Both the position numbers and the translations under genes were made by a program. The notes under the pieces are model-generated. The model was given only the letters and a program-made list of their open reading frames with translations, made no database searches and was not told the DNA's origin. A stretch of 64,000 nt of DNA from Pseudocercospora fijiensis CIRAD86. Lineage: Eukaryota; Ascomycota; Dothideomycetes; Mycosphaerellales; Mycosphaerellaceae. Below are positions 46,156 through 56,499 of this stretch, piece by piece (position 1 is the first letter of the stretch; each line of letters begins with the position of its first letter). The stretch lies in NCBI RefSeq assembly GCF_000340215.1, contig NW_006921548.1, positions 173,400 to 237,399 on the forward strand, given 5' to 3'.

Positions 46156-47440
46156 ATGGCAGCGAACAATTAGAGACGAAGGGAAGACAGTTAAGAAGGA
46201 AGAGAGGACGAATAGAAAGCACTATATACTAGGGCAGAGGAGGTGCTAAAGGCGGAAGATAGAAGAACCCCTAAGAGGGCATATAGGATAATAATCTTAG
46301 AACTCCTTAGAGGACTAAAAGCAATCTACAACTAGGCAAGCTACGTAATTACAAAGGTAGCTAATATAGTCGCAGCAAAGATTACGAAGAAACAATAGGA
46401 GACAAGCCTAAACTACCGTACCTAGGCAGTAGTAGCTAGTTAGGAGGCGCTAAAACCCCCGAGGATAGTAGTCAGAGTCTATATTACGGACCTATAGGAG
46501 TAAAAGGAAATCTAAGGACTTATAGGGAAAGAGATTATAGAAAGAATTGCAGTTAAAGAGATAATTAGGGCTAGGAACGAAGGTAAAGGGGTAATCAAGC
46601 TGTTTATAGTATAAGAGCAGGACAAAAAGAAGCTAGAAACACAAAAAGAATAGACAACTAAGATAGGGAGAATAGCAAAGGTCTCCTAACAGCAGTTTAT
46701 AATTATAGCCTATAGTATAATAAGAAGCTTTAAGGAAGAACGGGATATTGAGAGCCTATAGAGACAAAACTAAGCTACATACCTAGGCCTAAAGATTACA
46801 AAAGTGGCATAGATTAAAAGGAAAATCGAAGAGACTAAGAAGCAGTCTTCCCTAATTATCTAGGTAGGGAGTGTAGAGCAAGCTAATATAGTGCTAGACT
46901 AGGGGTTGTTCTAAGATTAGAAACAGAGATATATAGAAGCAACTATAGGATAATACAGTGCTTCAAATGTCAACACTATAGACACTTAGCAGCTAAGTGC
47001 ATAAAGACAACTAATACTTACTCCTATTATATAGGGGATTACTAGGTTAAAGAATGCAAAGTATACAAGGGAGAAGCAAGAAGCAAGATATATATACTAT
47101 ACTAAAAGATACCCCTCTTAGGCGAAGGAATACCCAGTAAGAATATAGGTAGCTAGGAAGGCAAAGGAAGCTAGAATTAATACACTAAAAAGATATACAA
47201 CAAGCTAGGGCAGCTAGGTATAGAAGCAACCTAGCTAAGTGCTATAAAAGAGGTCTAGGCAAGATAATAGGTTTACATTTAGGGCCTTACTAGCACAAGA
47301 GAGTTACTAGTAACTAGGGAGACTAAGATACCTTAATATTATAGGAAAGGAAGTAGGGCAGACAAAGCTTAGTCAAATGTTAATCTAAAGTAAGGGAAGA
47401 CTAAAGGAAAACTTATAGGGAAATAATATAGATAAAACCT
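46156..47440 (+). pseudogene. LINE ORF1, gag-like with CCHC zinc knuckles
   Basis: The start ATG (46156) survives: MAANNQRRREDSQEG, a Lys/Glu-rich helical protein of roughly 400 codons. A clean knuckle CFKCQHYRHLAAKC (from 46962; Cys-X2-Cys-X4-His-X4-Cys) is followed by a second, decayed one (SYYIGDYQVKEC, where family Cys and His have become Tyr). The knuckle is in a different frame from the N-terminal part, so there is a one-base indel shortly before 46960. It would bind the element's RNA and chaperone reverse transcription. Many TAG codons replace Gln/Trp. Confidence 0.78.
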
Positions 47441-47443
47441 AAT

Positions 47444-50400
47444 AAACATTGCAACATTACTAAACATTATATAGTACAATATTAATAAGAGCAAAGACAA
47501 GGTATAGAGGAGCTTCCTTTAAGCACTAAACCTAAAAGAACATCACATTATTGTAATCTAAGAGCCCTAGCTCAACCTATATATAAAGAGACTAGCAACA
47601 GTTAAAGACCTAAGATACTACCCAATTATCTATAACTAGGGAGCCCTAAGGATATATATCTATATTAGCAAGGAGATAGATATAGAAATCTAGCAGGCTA
47701 TACTATAGGAAGATAGGGACCTAATATTAGTTTAAGTAGAGACATCCTAAGGTACACTCTAAGTCTACTATATATATAACTTACTACTAGACTTAAGAAG
47801 CAGTACCTAACTAAAAACCCTAGAAAGACTACCTAGAGTTATCTAGGGGAACACCTACTAAATCCTACTTAGGGATTTCAACCTCTACTACCCCCTCTAG
47901 GGCTTAGACTTTACCCTAGCTTACTACTTCCTAGTAGGAAGACTAATTGATATATTAGAGAGGGAAGGAATAGAAATTGTTACCCTAAAGGGACTAATCA
48001 CTTAGGAGGCAAGAGGAAGTAGTAGCACACTAGACCTATACTTTGTATTATATTAGATTAGGAACAGGATTATAAGATATAGGGTTAACTAGGAACTAGA
48101 AGAATTATTAGACCACTTCCCGGTATAGATTGAGCTGAATGTCTAAGCCAATTAGGAAAGGGAACTAGAGGAGAAGCTTAACTAGAAAGATACTAAATAG
48201 GGCAGGATTAGGGAGGAACTAGAAAGGGACCTAAAACTAGAGGAACTCTTAACAAAGCACCTACTAAGGCTAGAGGACATTAACAAGGCAGTAGAAGAAC
48301 TAATAGGAATCCTAAAATAGGTAGCTAGAAAGCATACCCTAGCAAAGAAACATTCACTATACTAGCAACTATACTAGACTAGTAAGTATATAAGGAAGGT
48401 TAAAGTAGTAAGGAAGGCTAGGAGGCAGTAGATATAAACCTATACCTAGGAAGCATAGGATAACTATAATAAAGCCTACTAGGAAAAGAAGATCTAGATT
48501 AAGAAAGATAAGATACAAGAATAGAGATCTATAATAGGAATAATTACAAAGAAACTAGAGGAGATATAAAGGATAGCTAAATAGGTAAGGAGGCCTAAAC
48601 AGGAAAAGAATATACTACTACAATTCCTAGACATTATAGACTAATAAGGACAAATGTAGACTACAATAGAAGGGAAAGCAAGAGCCCTAGGCTAACACTT
48701 CTTCTATAGAAAAGTACAAGCAGACCTATTAGATATAAAGGAGGAAGAATAAGAGACTCTACTACTAGGCACACTAAGAGACACCTAGGTTAGACCCGAA
48801 ACCATTAAAAGGATCCTAAAGAAAATTCTAGGCAACAAGGCACTAGGAGAAGATAAGATCTATAACAAACTTCTAAAAGCATATAGGAAGGGGCTAGCCC
48901 TAGCACTAGCTAATATCTTTTTATAAAGCCTAGCACTAGGACACTACCTAAGACTATTTAGGAAGTCCCTAACAGTAGTACTAAGGAAGCCCTAGAAGGA
49001 AGACTATATATAGCTTAAGGCCTATAGACTAATAGCCCTACTTAACACAATAGGCAAGGTACTAGAGAAAATTGTCGCTAAAAGGCTAACAACCTTTACC
49101 GAGGAAAGGAACATCCTTCCTAAAGGCTAGATAGGAGGAAGAAAGAAGAGGTTAATACTAACAGCTATAGAACTAATTACAGAACAGATTAAGCATATCT
49201 AGTACTATAGTCAAAACTAGGTAGCAACCCTCCTCTCCCTTAACATCTTAGGAGCCTTTAATAATATCTCCTATAAAAGACTCCTATATATACTTAAATA
49301 GAAAGCTATACTAAACTAGATGGTCCAATTTATCTAGTCCTTCCTATAGGAAAGATCGACATAGCTTATTCTAGGCAAATTCAAATTAGACCTAATGCTA
49401 ACTAAAAAGGGAATCCCCTAAGGATTAATACTCTCCCTAATCCTCTTCCTTATCTTTATAGCAGACCTACTCCTACTCCTAGAATCAAAAAACACATTAG
49501 CATTAGGGTTTGTAGATAATATAAACATCCTAGCCTAGTCTAAGACAACAGAAACTAACTGCAAGATCCTAGAAGAGAAGCACTAGGAGTATAAAAAATA
49601 GGTAAAGAGGCATAGAGCAAAATTCGCCCTAGAAAAGTACTAGCTTATCTACTTTAGCAAGGCTAAATCAACCTATAATATAAAGCAATTAATCACTATC
49701 TAAGGCTTTGAAACCCAGCTATTAGCAGAGCTTAGGGTACTAGGGATCTAGCTAGATCCAAAACTAAATTAGGGACTATAAGTAAAGAAGGCAAAGCAGA
49801 GGGCAGATACTAACATGCAATCCATTAATAGACTTATAGCCTCTATATAGGGGGCTACATTCGAGAAAGCCAAAGTTATATACAAAGCAATTATCAAGCT
49901 AGCAATACTATATAGAGTACAGATATAGACAGCCTAGGAGAAAACACTAAGGAGGATTAAGCAACTAGTTAGTAGGTCCTAAACCCAAAGCCTAAAGAAA
50001 ATCCTAGGAGCATATAAAACTATACTAACAAGGGTAGTAGAAATGGAATTAGGGATCCTACTAGTCAAACAATACTTCAAGGGACTAAGACACTAATATG
50101 CGGCAAAGATAATAGAATACCTAGTCTAATAGACTATCTAAAAGGCACTAGACAAGATAAAAGCCTAGTATATTAGGACTAGGAGGCGAGACAGACTATA
50201 AATGACTCCCTAGAAAGTCAAAGACCTAGAGCAATATAGAGTCTTAATAAGAGAAATGCTAGAGAAAGAGCTTTAGGGACTAAACATAAGGCCAAAGAAA
50301 GACAAGCTAAAGGGAGAGAAATAAAGCCTAGTAGAGTCAATTGCTAGATACCTATAGGAGCAGGAATAGAATAAAACACAAGTTAGACTAGGAACCCTAA

Positions 50401-50900
50401 AGGCACTAATCAAATTTGGTTAATACAACTACTAGCTCTATAAGGACCTAAACAGGGCCGAAGCAAGCCTAGCTATCTAAATCAGATCTAAACATATTAG
50501 ACTTAGGTCTTACCTGTTTAGAAGAAACGTCCTAGGAATTGAAAGCAGAGCGTACTAATATAGCTACTAATCTTAGAACCCTAAGTATATACTACTAGTC
50601 TGCCCTTAGTAGTTAGAAGGCAGAAGTAATTAGAGACTAAAAGCAATAGAAAGGGAATACGACAAGCTAATCTAGAGTAAAGAAGACCTAAAGAGGATAG
50701 TGAAGTAGATTATTAAATAGGGATTTATATAACAATTCGTACTAGTAAGGGAAACTAAGGAGTGGATAAGAAGGAGGGAAGAAGAGGGGGAAAGAAGGGT
50801 AGGGTAGCAGGCAAGGTAGTTAGAGGGTAACAACTATAACACTAGTATACCCTAGAGGAAGGAAAACAAGGAAACGAGGAAGATTAACACTTATAAATAG
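47444..50900 (+). pseudogene. LINE ORF2: AP endonuclease and reverse transcriptase
   Basis: Endonuclease signatures in order: IIQYNINKSKDKV, VIQEPQLN (catalytic Glu), LLRDFNLYYP (family GDFNLHHP; Gly>Arg, His>Tyr), SSTLDLYFV and LLDHFPVQI. The reverse transcriptase follows: RPISLLNTIGKVLEKIVAKR (49.0 kb), ILPKGQIGGRKKR, SLNILGAFNNISY, KKGIPQGLILS and the active site FVDNINILAQS at 49509 (family YxDD; second Asp is now Asn). A C-terminal helical region continues to about 50.9 kb. The frame needs no frameshift. ORF2 would nick the target and copy the RNA there. The Asp>Asn change alone would kill it, apart from dozens of TAG codons. Confidence 0.88.
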
Positions 50901-51029
50901 GACAGGAGGGAGGTTTTTACTAACTAAGTTGGTTTCCTACCTAAAACAATATATAGAAACAGACCTGCATAGGCCGAAAGGCACTACAATAGGCAAATGA
51001 AATATCTATCTATCTATCTACTACTACTA

Positions 51030-51772
51030 CTAATACCGTAAGTCCCTCCCCTTCCTCCTCGGTTCCCTTCGTAAAATTAACTTGTCCTAGATAGCTCGTC
51101 GAATTTACTACGTTAGTTGCTATAACTCCGGCGAAGACTGCGCCGACTAATCTATAAGGTTCCCGTCCGATTTATCGCAGGGTCCGCTAACTTTTCTTAA
51201 GCCCGCTAGCTCGAGGGCTTGCGCTAATTGCGCTCGTAAGAGAATTGCCTACGCCCTGCTATAAGTTATCGCGATTCCCGTATTAAATCTCTCGCTAACT
51301 ATTTAGTCCTTAAATAGCCTACGTAGCCTACGCTAGCTATACCCGCGCGACCCGCGCTAATATCGCCGAGAAGTACTCCGAGCTTCTTAAGGTTCTTAAG
51401 GCCTAGAAAGCCCTTAAGTCTCTCTAGCCGTAGGGGTTATTGTCTAGGTAAGATTCTCCGTTTCCCGCGATAAAACCCTCGCTAACCGTTTGTTTTAGCG
51501 CTATCGCCTTAGAGGTAACAAACACCGTCGCTAATGTCGTAGCTTAATAGACTTAGACGTAAGTTCCTCGCTACCCTTCGACTTTCTCTCGCTAACCTCT
51601 CTTTTTTAGTAGCGTTCCGACCGCCCTCTATCTCGGTAACAATCGTCTAGGTCCGCTAGAGGAGTAAAGGTTTCTATAGGTTTTCTAGGGGTTTCTAGGT
51701 AGTTTCGGATATATTATTATTATTTTTTTTATAGTCCTAAGGTAATCTTCTAATTTCGGGCGGAGACCCGAC
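51030..51772 (-). repeat. Probable LTR of gypsy element 2
   Basis: The minus strand reads TGTCGGGTCTCCGCCCG from 51772, a typical TG-start just after the pol frame ends. No tRNA primer site or matching second LTR is visible, because the LINE breaks the region on the left and the hAT on the right. The sequence is GC-richer than pol. Confidence 0.4.
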
Positions 51773-51839
51773 ACTTATTTATAAATACCTAAATAAAATT
51801 CTTCTTAGCTCTAAATTATATTTCTCTTCTCTAGTATTC

Positions 51840-54334
51840 TAGTAATTCTTAGTCTAATAAGTTAGTAAGAAAATCTAAACTCTAGAAGTTAGTAAAAGTC
51901 CCTAGAATCTATAAACCCGTTACTCCGTAGAAAAACTCTAGGTTACCGCGTTATTTCTTCCGTTTTCCTCTCTTCTCCTAATCTCCTAGAGGCCCGTCGT
52001 TCTCCTCGATTTGTCTATATTTCGCTTCGAAGTCGTCTAGCGCGGAGGTATCTACGATATAGTCTAGGGGTTCCTACGTAGGTTTATAGTACCCGCTCTA
52101 TTTTACGAGTGCTTCTCGCCCTCGGCTTTACTTCTTTTTTTAAGCGTATAGGATTTCTTCGACTTACTACTCTTTATACGTCTCGATTAAGATAGGGTCC
52201 GGCTATTCGTCGTCGGTTACCTATCCTAGAAGGGGGTCCCGGCTCGCAAGTCTTAGAAGGTCGGTATAGAATACCGGGTAAATGTTACTAGGTATCCCCG
52301 AGAGTCGTACTAAGATAGGCGATAATACCTCTTCTACCGTATACTTAGCGTACCTCGAGTCGAGGCTCTTCTTTAGTCTACCGGTCTAGTAATTCCTTAG
52401 GTCGAGCTAGACCTTATCTCCGATATAATATACCGGCGCTAGAGTTCTAGTTTTATTCGCGCTATCCTCTTACTTCTATACAGCTTCCGCTATTTATACT
52501 TAGTATAGATCTAAGATCTTCTTAATTTTGTTTACGAACTCCTCCGCCCGTTTCGTAGCAGTTAGCCGTCTATCGATAGCTAGGTCCTCTTCTAATACAA
52601 TAAGGGAGGTAGATTCGTAACCGTAAGTCGCGAAGAAAGAGCTTATTCCTAACCTCGCTTAGTGTCTTCCGTTAAACGCTAGTTCTACCGTAGGAAGCTA
52701 TTAGTTCTAATCGGACTGTATCTAGTTAATATAGTTCCGTAGGTAAGCTTGTACGTCTTAGTTTGCGCGCTCCGGACCCCCGTCGGTTTATAGGTAGTAG
52801 GCGGAGCTTAACCTCTACTTTACGCCGAGTAGTCGATATATCTCCCTCTAGAAAGTACTTATCTAATTCGTACCTCTATCGCTAGTAATAGTACGAGGAA
52901 GTCCGTAATACCTAACCTAGTATTTTAGAAACAAAACCGCGTATTCCTCTACTTTTATAGAGGGAGTACCGATAAGGGCGATCTATTTACTAAGGCGGTC
53001 TTTAATTACCTATAGATACCGGTTCCTATCTAACTCTAGTAGGTTAGTTATAAAGTCTATCGAGATTTCCTAGAAGAAATAGTTAGGTACTAGTAGGGGT
53101 TTTAGGAGGCCGTGTTTGTATTCCCTCTATACCTTATTACGTCTATAATAGTTGTAGTTCCGTAGGAATTGCCGTACCTACTTCGACTATAGCGGCTAGT
53201 AAAAGTCGCGACCTAGTATAGAAGTAGTAGAATCCCGGCCGGGGTAGCCGTAGAGCGGCGAGTCGTAGATCGACTAGATAATCTTCGTACGTAGTATATC
53301 CTACTATAGTTCCTCGGCCCCTATATCTTTATATTCGGTTTCCGTCGTCGCTAGGGCTCCTAGAACCTAGAGCTTACCGCGGTAGCGAAGGAACCCCTTA
53401 GGGTCTATTATATAATCCCCGATCTGAATTTTTGCTTTAATTTCCGGTTATAATATTCTATATCCCTTACGGATTTTCCGTACTACCGTCTAGTATACCG
53501 TATCTTTCTCGATAATACTCTTCTATATATCGTTTATCTCTAGGTCCTAGAATAGTTTAGCGCTTTCCGGCGAAGGCTATACGGGCTCCGTTTCGTTCGC
53601 GAGTAGGGATAACGGGCTCGCCTTCGTTATACGCGAGAAGCTACGGATAGTAGTACTAGAAATCTAGACGTTTTCCGGCTAGTTTAGAGAGAGGTCCGGC
53701 TCTAAGAATCTCCGGAACCTCGAAAGCTTATCGTCTTAGCCTAACGTATCTTATTCCCTCCTCGATAAGGTATCCGGTAGGATAGCTTCGATTCCCGGCC
53801 GGTAGACTAGGGTAAACTAGTGCTTCGCTAGTTCTTCCTACTATCGGATCTATCTTTCGGATAGCTAGCGCTTTACTATAAAGTATTCTAGGTTCTTATA
53901 GTCCGTCTAAATCGTAAAGGGGCTATATAATTTTAGCTCGGAGTCCTAAAACTTAATACTAGATACGACTACGAGCATTTCCTTATCGTAGATATCGTAA
54001 TTAATCTCTGCCTTATTTAGTTTCTTCGAAAAGAAGCCTACCGGTCGGCGGATTCCTACCTTTTCTTAGATAAGGGCGCCTCTAATCGCGAACCCGCTAT
54101 AATCCGTCTTAAGGAAGGTAGGGAGGGACGGGTCCTACTAGGCAAGTACCGGGGCGCGGTAGAATTTTTCCTTTAGCGTCTCGAACGCTTTATTCTATTC
54201 TTCTTCCTAGGCGAACGGGGTTCCCTTACCGGTAAGCGTAGTTAATAGTGCAGAGATCTTAGAATAGTTCGGTACGAATATACGGTAGTAGTTCGTAAAT
54301 CCTAAGAAACGACGAACTTCCTTTTAGGTCTTAG
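51840..54334 (-). pseudogene. Ty3/gypsy chromovirus pol fragment (RNase H, integrase, chromodomain)
   Basis: The frame starts, at the hAT 2 insertion point, in the connection between RT and RNase H: KEVRRFLGFTNYYRIF. RNase H follows ([37 protein letters not shown]). The integrase zinc-binding part has His>Tyr and Cys>Tyr changes (SIYDSPLYGYPGRD, YNYRRNKV). Its core keeps D, D and E (SIDFITNLL; ITSDRGTNQ; YLQTDGGPERAN). A chromodomain ends the protein at 52.15-51.95 kb (ALVKQSGYYKPTQEPLDYIV; Trp codons now TAG), followed by a Lys/Arg-rich tail. Gag, protease and RT are absent: they lay upstream of the hAT insertion. Chromodomain integrases target heterochromatin. Confidence 0.88.
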
Positions 54335-54539
54335 AAGACCCCGTAGTAGTTCGGTTTCCGAACTACTAAACGTATATAGTTTAGTTTCTTAGCGGCGAAC
54401 TAGCTCCCTAGTTCCGGTTTGGTTTTTTCGAACTATATAGATTCCTGGTTTATACTAGAGACTGTATTAGTTTTACTATAAGGACACTCTTATTCGACTG
54501 CCGGCTACGATTACCGGCTATAATAGTAACTCTGTTATA

Positions 54540-54782
54540 TTTACTACGCTCTTTTGCCGTTGCTAGGGCGTAGTTACCGTTACTAGGGCGTAGTTGCCGT
54601 TGCTAGGGCGTAGTTTTACTATAAGGACACTCTTATTCGACTGCCGGCTACGATTGCCGGCTATAATAGTTACTAGGTTGTATTTACTACGCTTTATTAC
54701 CGTTGCTACGGCGTAGTTGCCGTTGCTAGGGCGTAGTTGCCGTTACTAGGGCGTAGTTACTATTACTAAGGCGTAGTTACTA
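54540..54782. repeat. 22-bp tandem repeats in hAT 2 leader
   Basis: GTTGCTAGGGCGTAGTTGCC and variants repeat about eight times in two blocks. A longer duplicated unit of about 140 bp (TTTACTATAAGGACACTCTT at 54472 and 54612) contains GCCGGCTACG boxes. Transitions dominate the differences. Confidence 0.82.
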
Positions 54783-54949
54783 TAGTTGCGAAAGCTTACC
54801 TACATAACGTTATATAGGCGGCAACAATTAGGGCTTCGCGATATTCTTACACTTTTAACTTCTTCCTCTATACCTATACCGATAATAACTACTATACGCT
54901 GCGCCCCCGCCCCTTTCCCTTATAATAGTAAGAGAGAAGCGCGCCGCGC

Positions 54950-56350
54950 GCTAAACAGAAGATAGAACTAAAGACCGCGAGTTTGTTTTGCCTAAGCGTC
55001 TAACTAAAAAGCGCAAGACTAAAGAGGAGTACTCTACGAAAAAGAATTCCGTACGAGACCGCGAGAGAAAGGATAAGATAGATAAGGATAAAAGAGCTAA
55101 GGATAAGAGAAGAAAGGCGCGGAATAAGGCATTCTATCGATAGCTAGCGCCTATAGAAAAAAGTAAAGGTTAGAATAAGAAGACAACCTAAGAGAAGGCT
55201 AAGAGGAGGAAAGAATTGCGGCTAGTTTTCGAGCGTAAAGTTCTAGCAGCGTAAGTTAATCTAGCTAGCGGCCGTAGCTAGCAGCTATAGCCGGCAGCCG
55301 TAGCCGGCAGCTATAGCCGGTATATTTTTCTTTAACACGTTAACTAATAGTATTTAGACCTATAGCCGCTACCTCTATCGATACGACCGATAGTAACGGA
55401 GATGTTTAGATAGCCGAGAACAACAATACTAGAGTTTAGGATGCCGCGACAGAGCTTAATACTACGAATAAAGGAACTAAAAAAAGCGAGGAGATACTAT
55501 ACGTTGATCTAGTAATAGGTGCAGTCTTAGGGCCTAACGCTATAAACGATAAGCGCTAGGAGTAGATCGAGTATAGTCAAAGAGACGAGATACTAGTAAA
55601 GGGCTAAGGTATAAGTCCTATCAATCTAGAAAATTATAGTTAAAGCTACTACGAAAAGCTAGTAAGGATTGGAATCGAGACTAGTCGTCTTTATATCCTC
55701 GATATAGAGTAGAAGTTTCTTTATTAGTATTAGAGCGAAGCCTTTGCGTCTATAAAGGCAAAGTAGCTTACGATTAATGCGATTAGGGCTAGGTATCTAG
55801 GGACGGTAGAAGTGTTACTATAGGAGGAAGGGGTATAGGTAATTATTCTATACTCGGCATATATAGCCGGCGTTCGTAGCCGGCAGATACTAACAGTTAA
55901 ATAGAAAGCGTTTCTCGAAGGCAGAGTACTACTACTATATAAAATCTTTACTAAGGTAGAGAGGGCTTGTATCCGGAATCTAAGCTACTAGTAGGATAGG
56001 TTAGCGTTAGAATTCTCTAAATCTCTATATAAGCCTCCGAAGGATTACCTATTTCAGCGATACGGCTTTATCTCGACTACTCCGTAGGTATCCGAAGAAG
56101 CTCGAGCGCTCTTTAAGGTCTTTACTAAGAAGCGGAAGGAGTTCGAGGATTAGGATTAGTTAATAGAGCTGTTAGTTAGTCTTAGGTTTCGTAGTTAGAC
56201 TCGGCCTAAGCATTTGCTTATCGAGTGTCTTATACCGAAAGAGGATAGATTAAGACTAAAAACGAGCTTAGATTCGTTAGGTATAGTAGCTCGGTTCCGT
56301 TAGTAGGAGAGAGCCGCCGTATAGAAGGCAAAATTCAGGTAGTTAGGGTA
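54950..56350 (+). pseudogene. hAT-associated first gene, unknown
   Basis: Exon 1 is extremely basic (Lys/Arg/Asp-rich, 54960-55248, for example KRKTKEEYST). An intron with GTAAGT donor and TTAACTAATAG acceptor (55249-55342) follows and holds three GCCGGCTA boxes. Exon 2 reads LYVDLVIGAVLGPNAIND, YYEKLVRIGIETSRLYILD, LGTVEVLLQEEGVQV and PPKDYLFQRYGFIS, with a further GCCGGC cluster at 55861-55888 that may be another intron. The frame ends near 56350 at a TAGTTAGGTAGCTAGG repeat. I recognise no domain. Position, between the hAT end and the transposase, suggests either an N-terminal part of a larger transposase or an accessory gene. Confidence 0.5.
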
Positions 56351-56440
56351 GCTAGGAAAGAAATTCTAGTAGTTAGGCTAGCTAGGGTAGCTAGGAAAAA
56401 AAATCTAGTAGTTAGGTAGCTAGGAAACAAAAAAAAAGGT
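56340..56440. repeat. TAGTTAGG(C/G)TAGCTAGG repeats
   Basis: Five or six 16- to 40-bp units of AGTTAGGGTAGCTAGG with short A-runs, between the first gene and the transposase of hAT 2. Confidence 0.7.
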
Positions 56441-56499
56441 AGCTAGCTATTTACTTCCTAGCGATTCCTAACGATACGATACTATAAAAGAAAGGGTGT

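Larger units (their letters stand above)
46105..51020 (+). mobile_element. Non-LTR retrotransposon (LINE), near full length
   Basis: This is a two-ORF element of 4.9 kb. ORF1 has a zinc knuckle; ORF2 has an apurinic endonuclease and reverse transcriptase. The 3' end is a short tail of TATC repeats (51003-51020). It is the least mutated element here: CAA, CAC and CAT are still common, and nearly all stops are TAG from CAG/TGG. That points to the most recent arrival or a milder RIP exposure. Layout and motifs fit fungal Tad1-like LINEs, but the clade was not verified. Confidence 0.85.
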
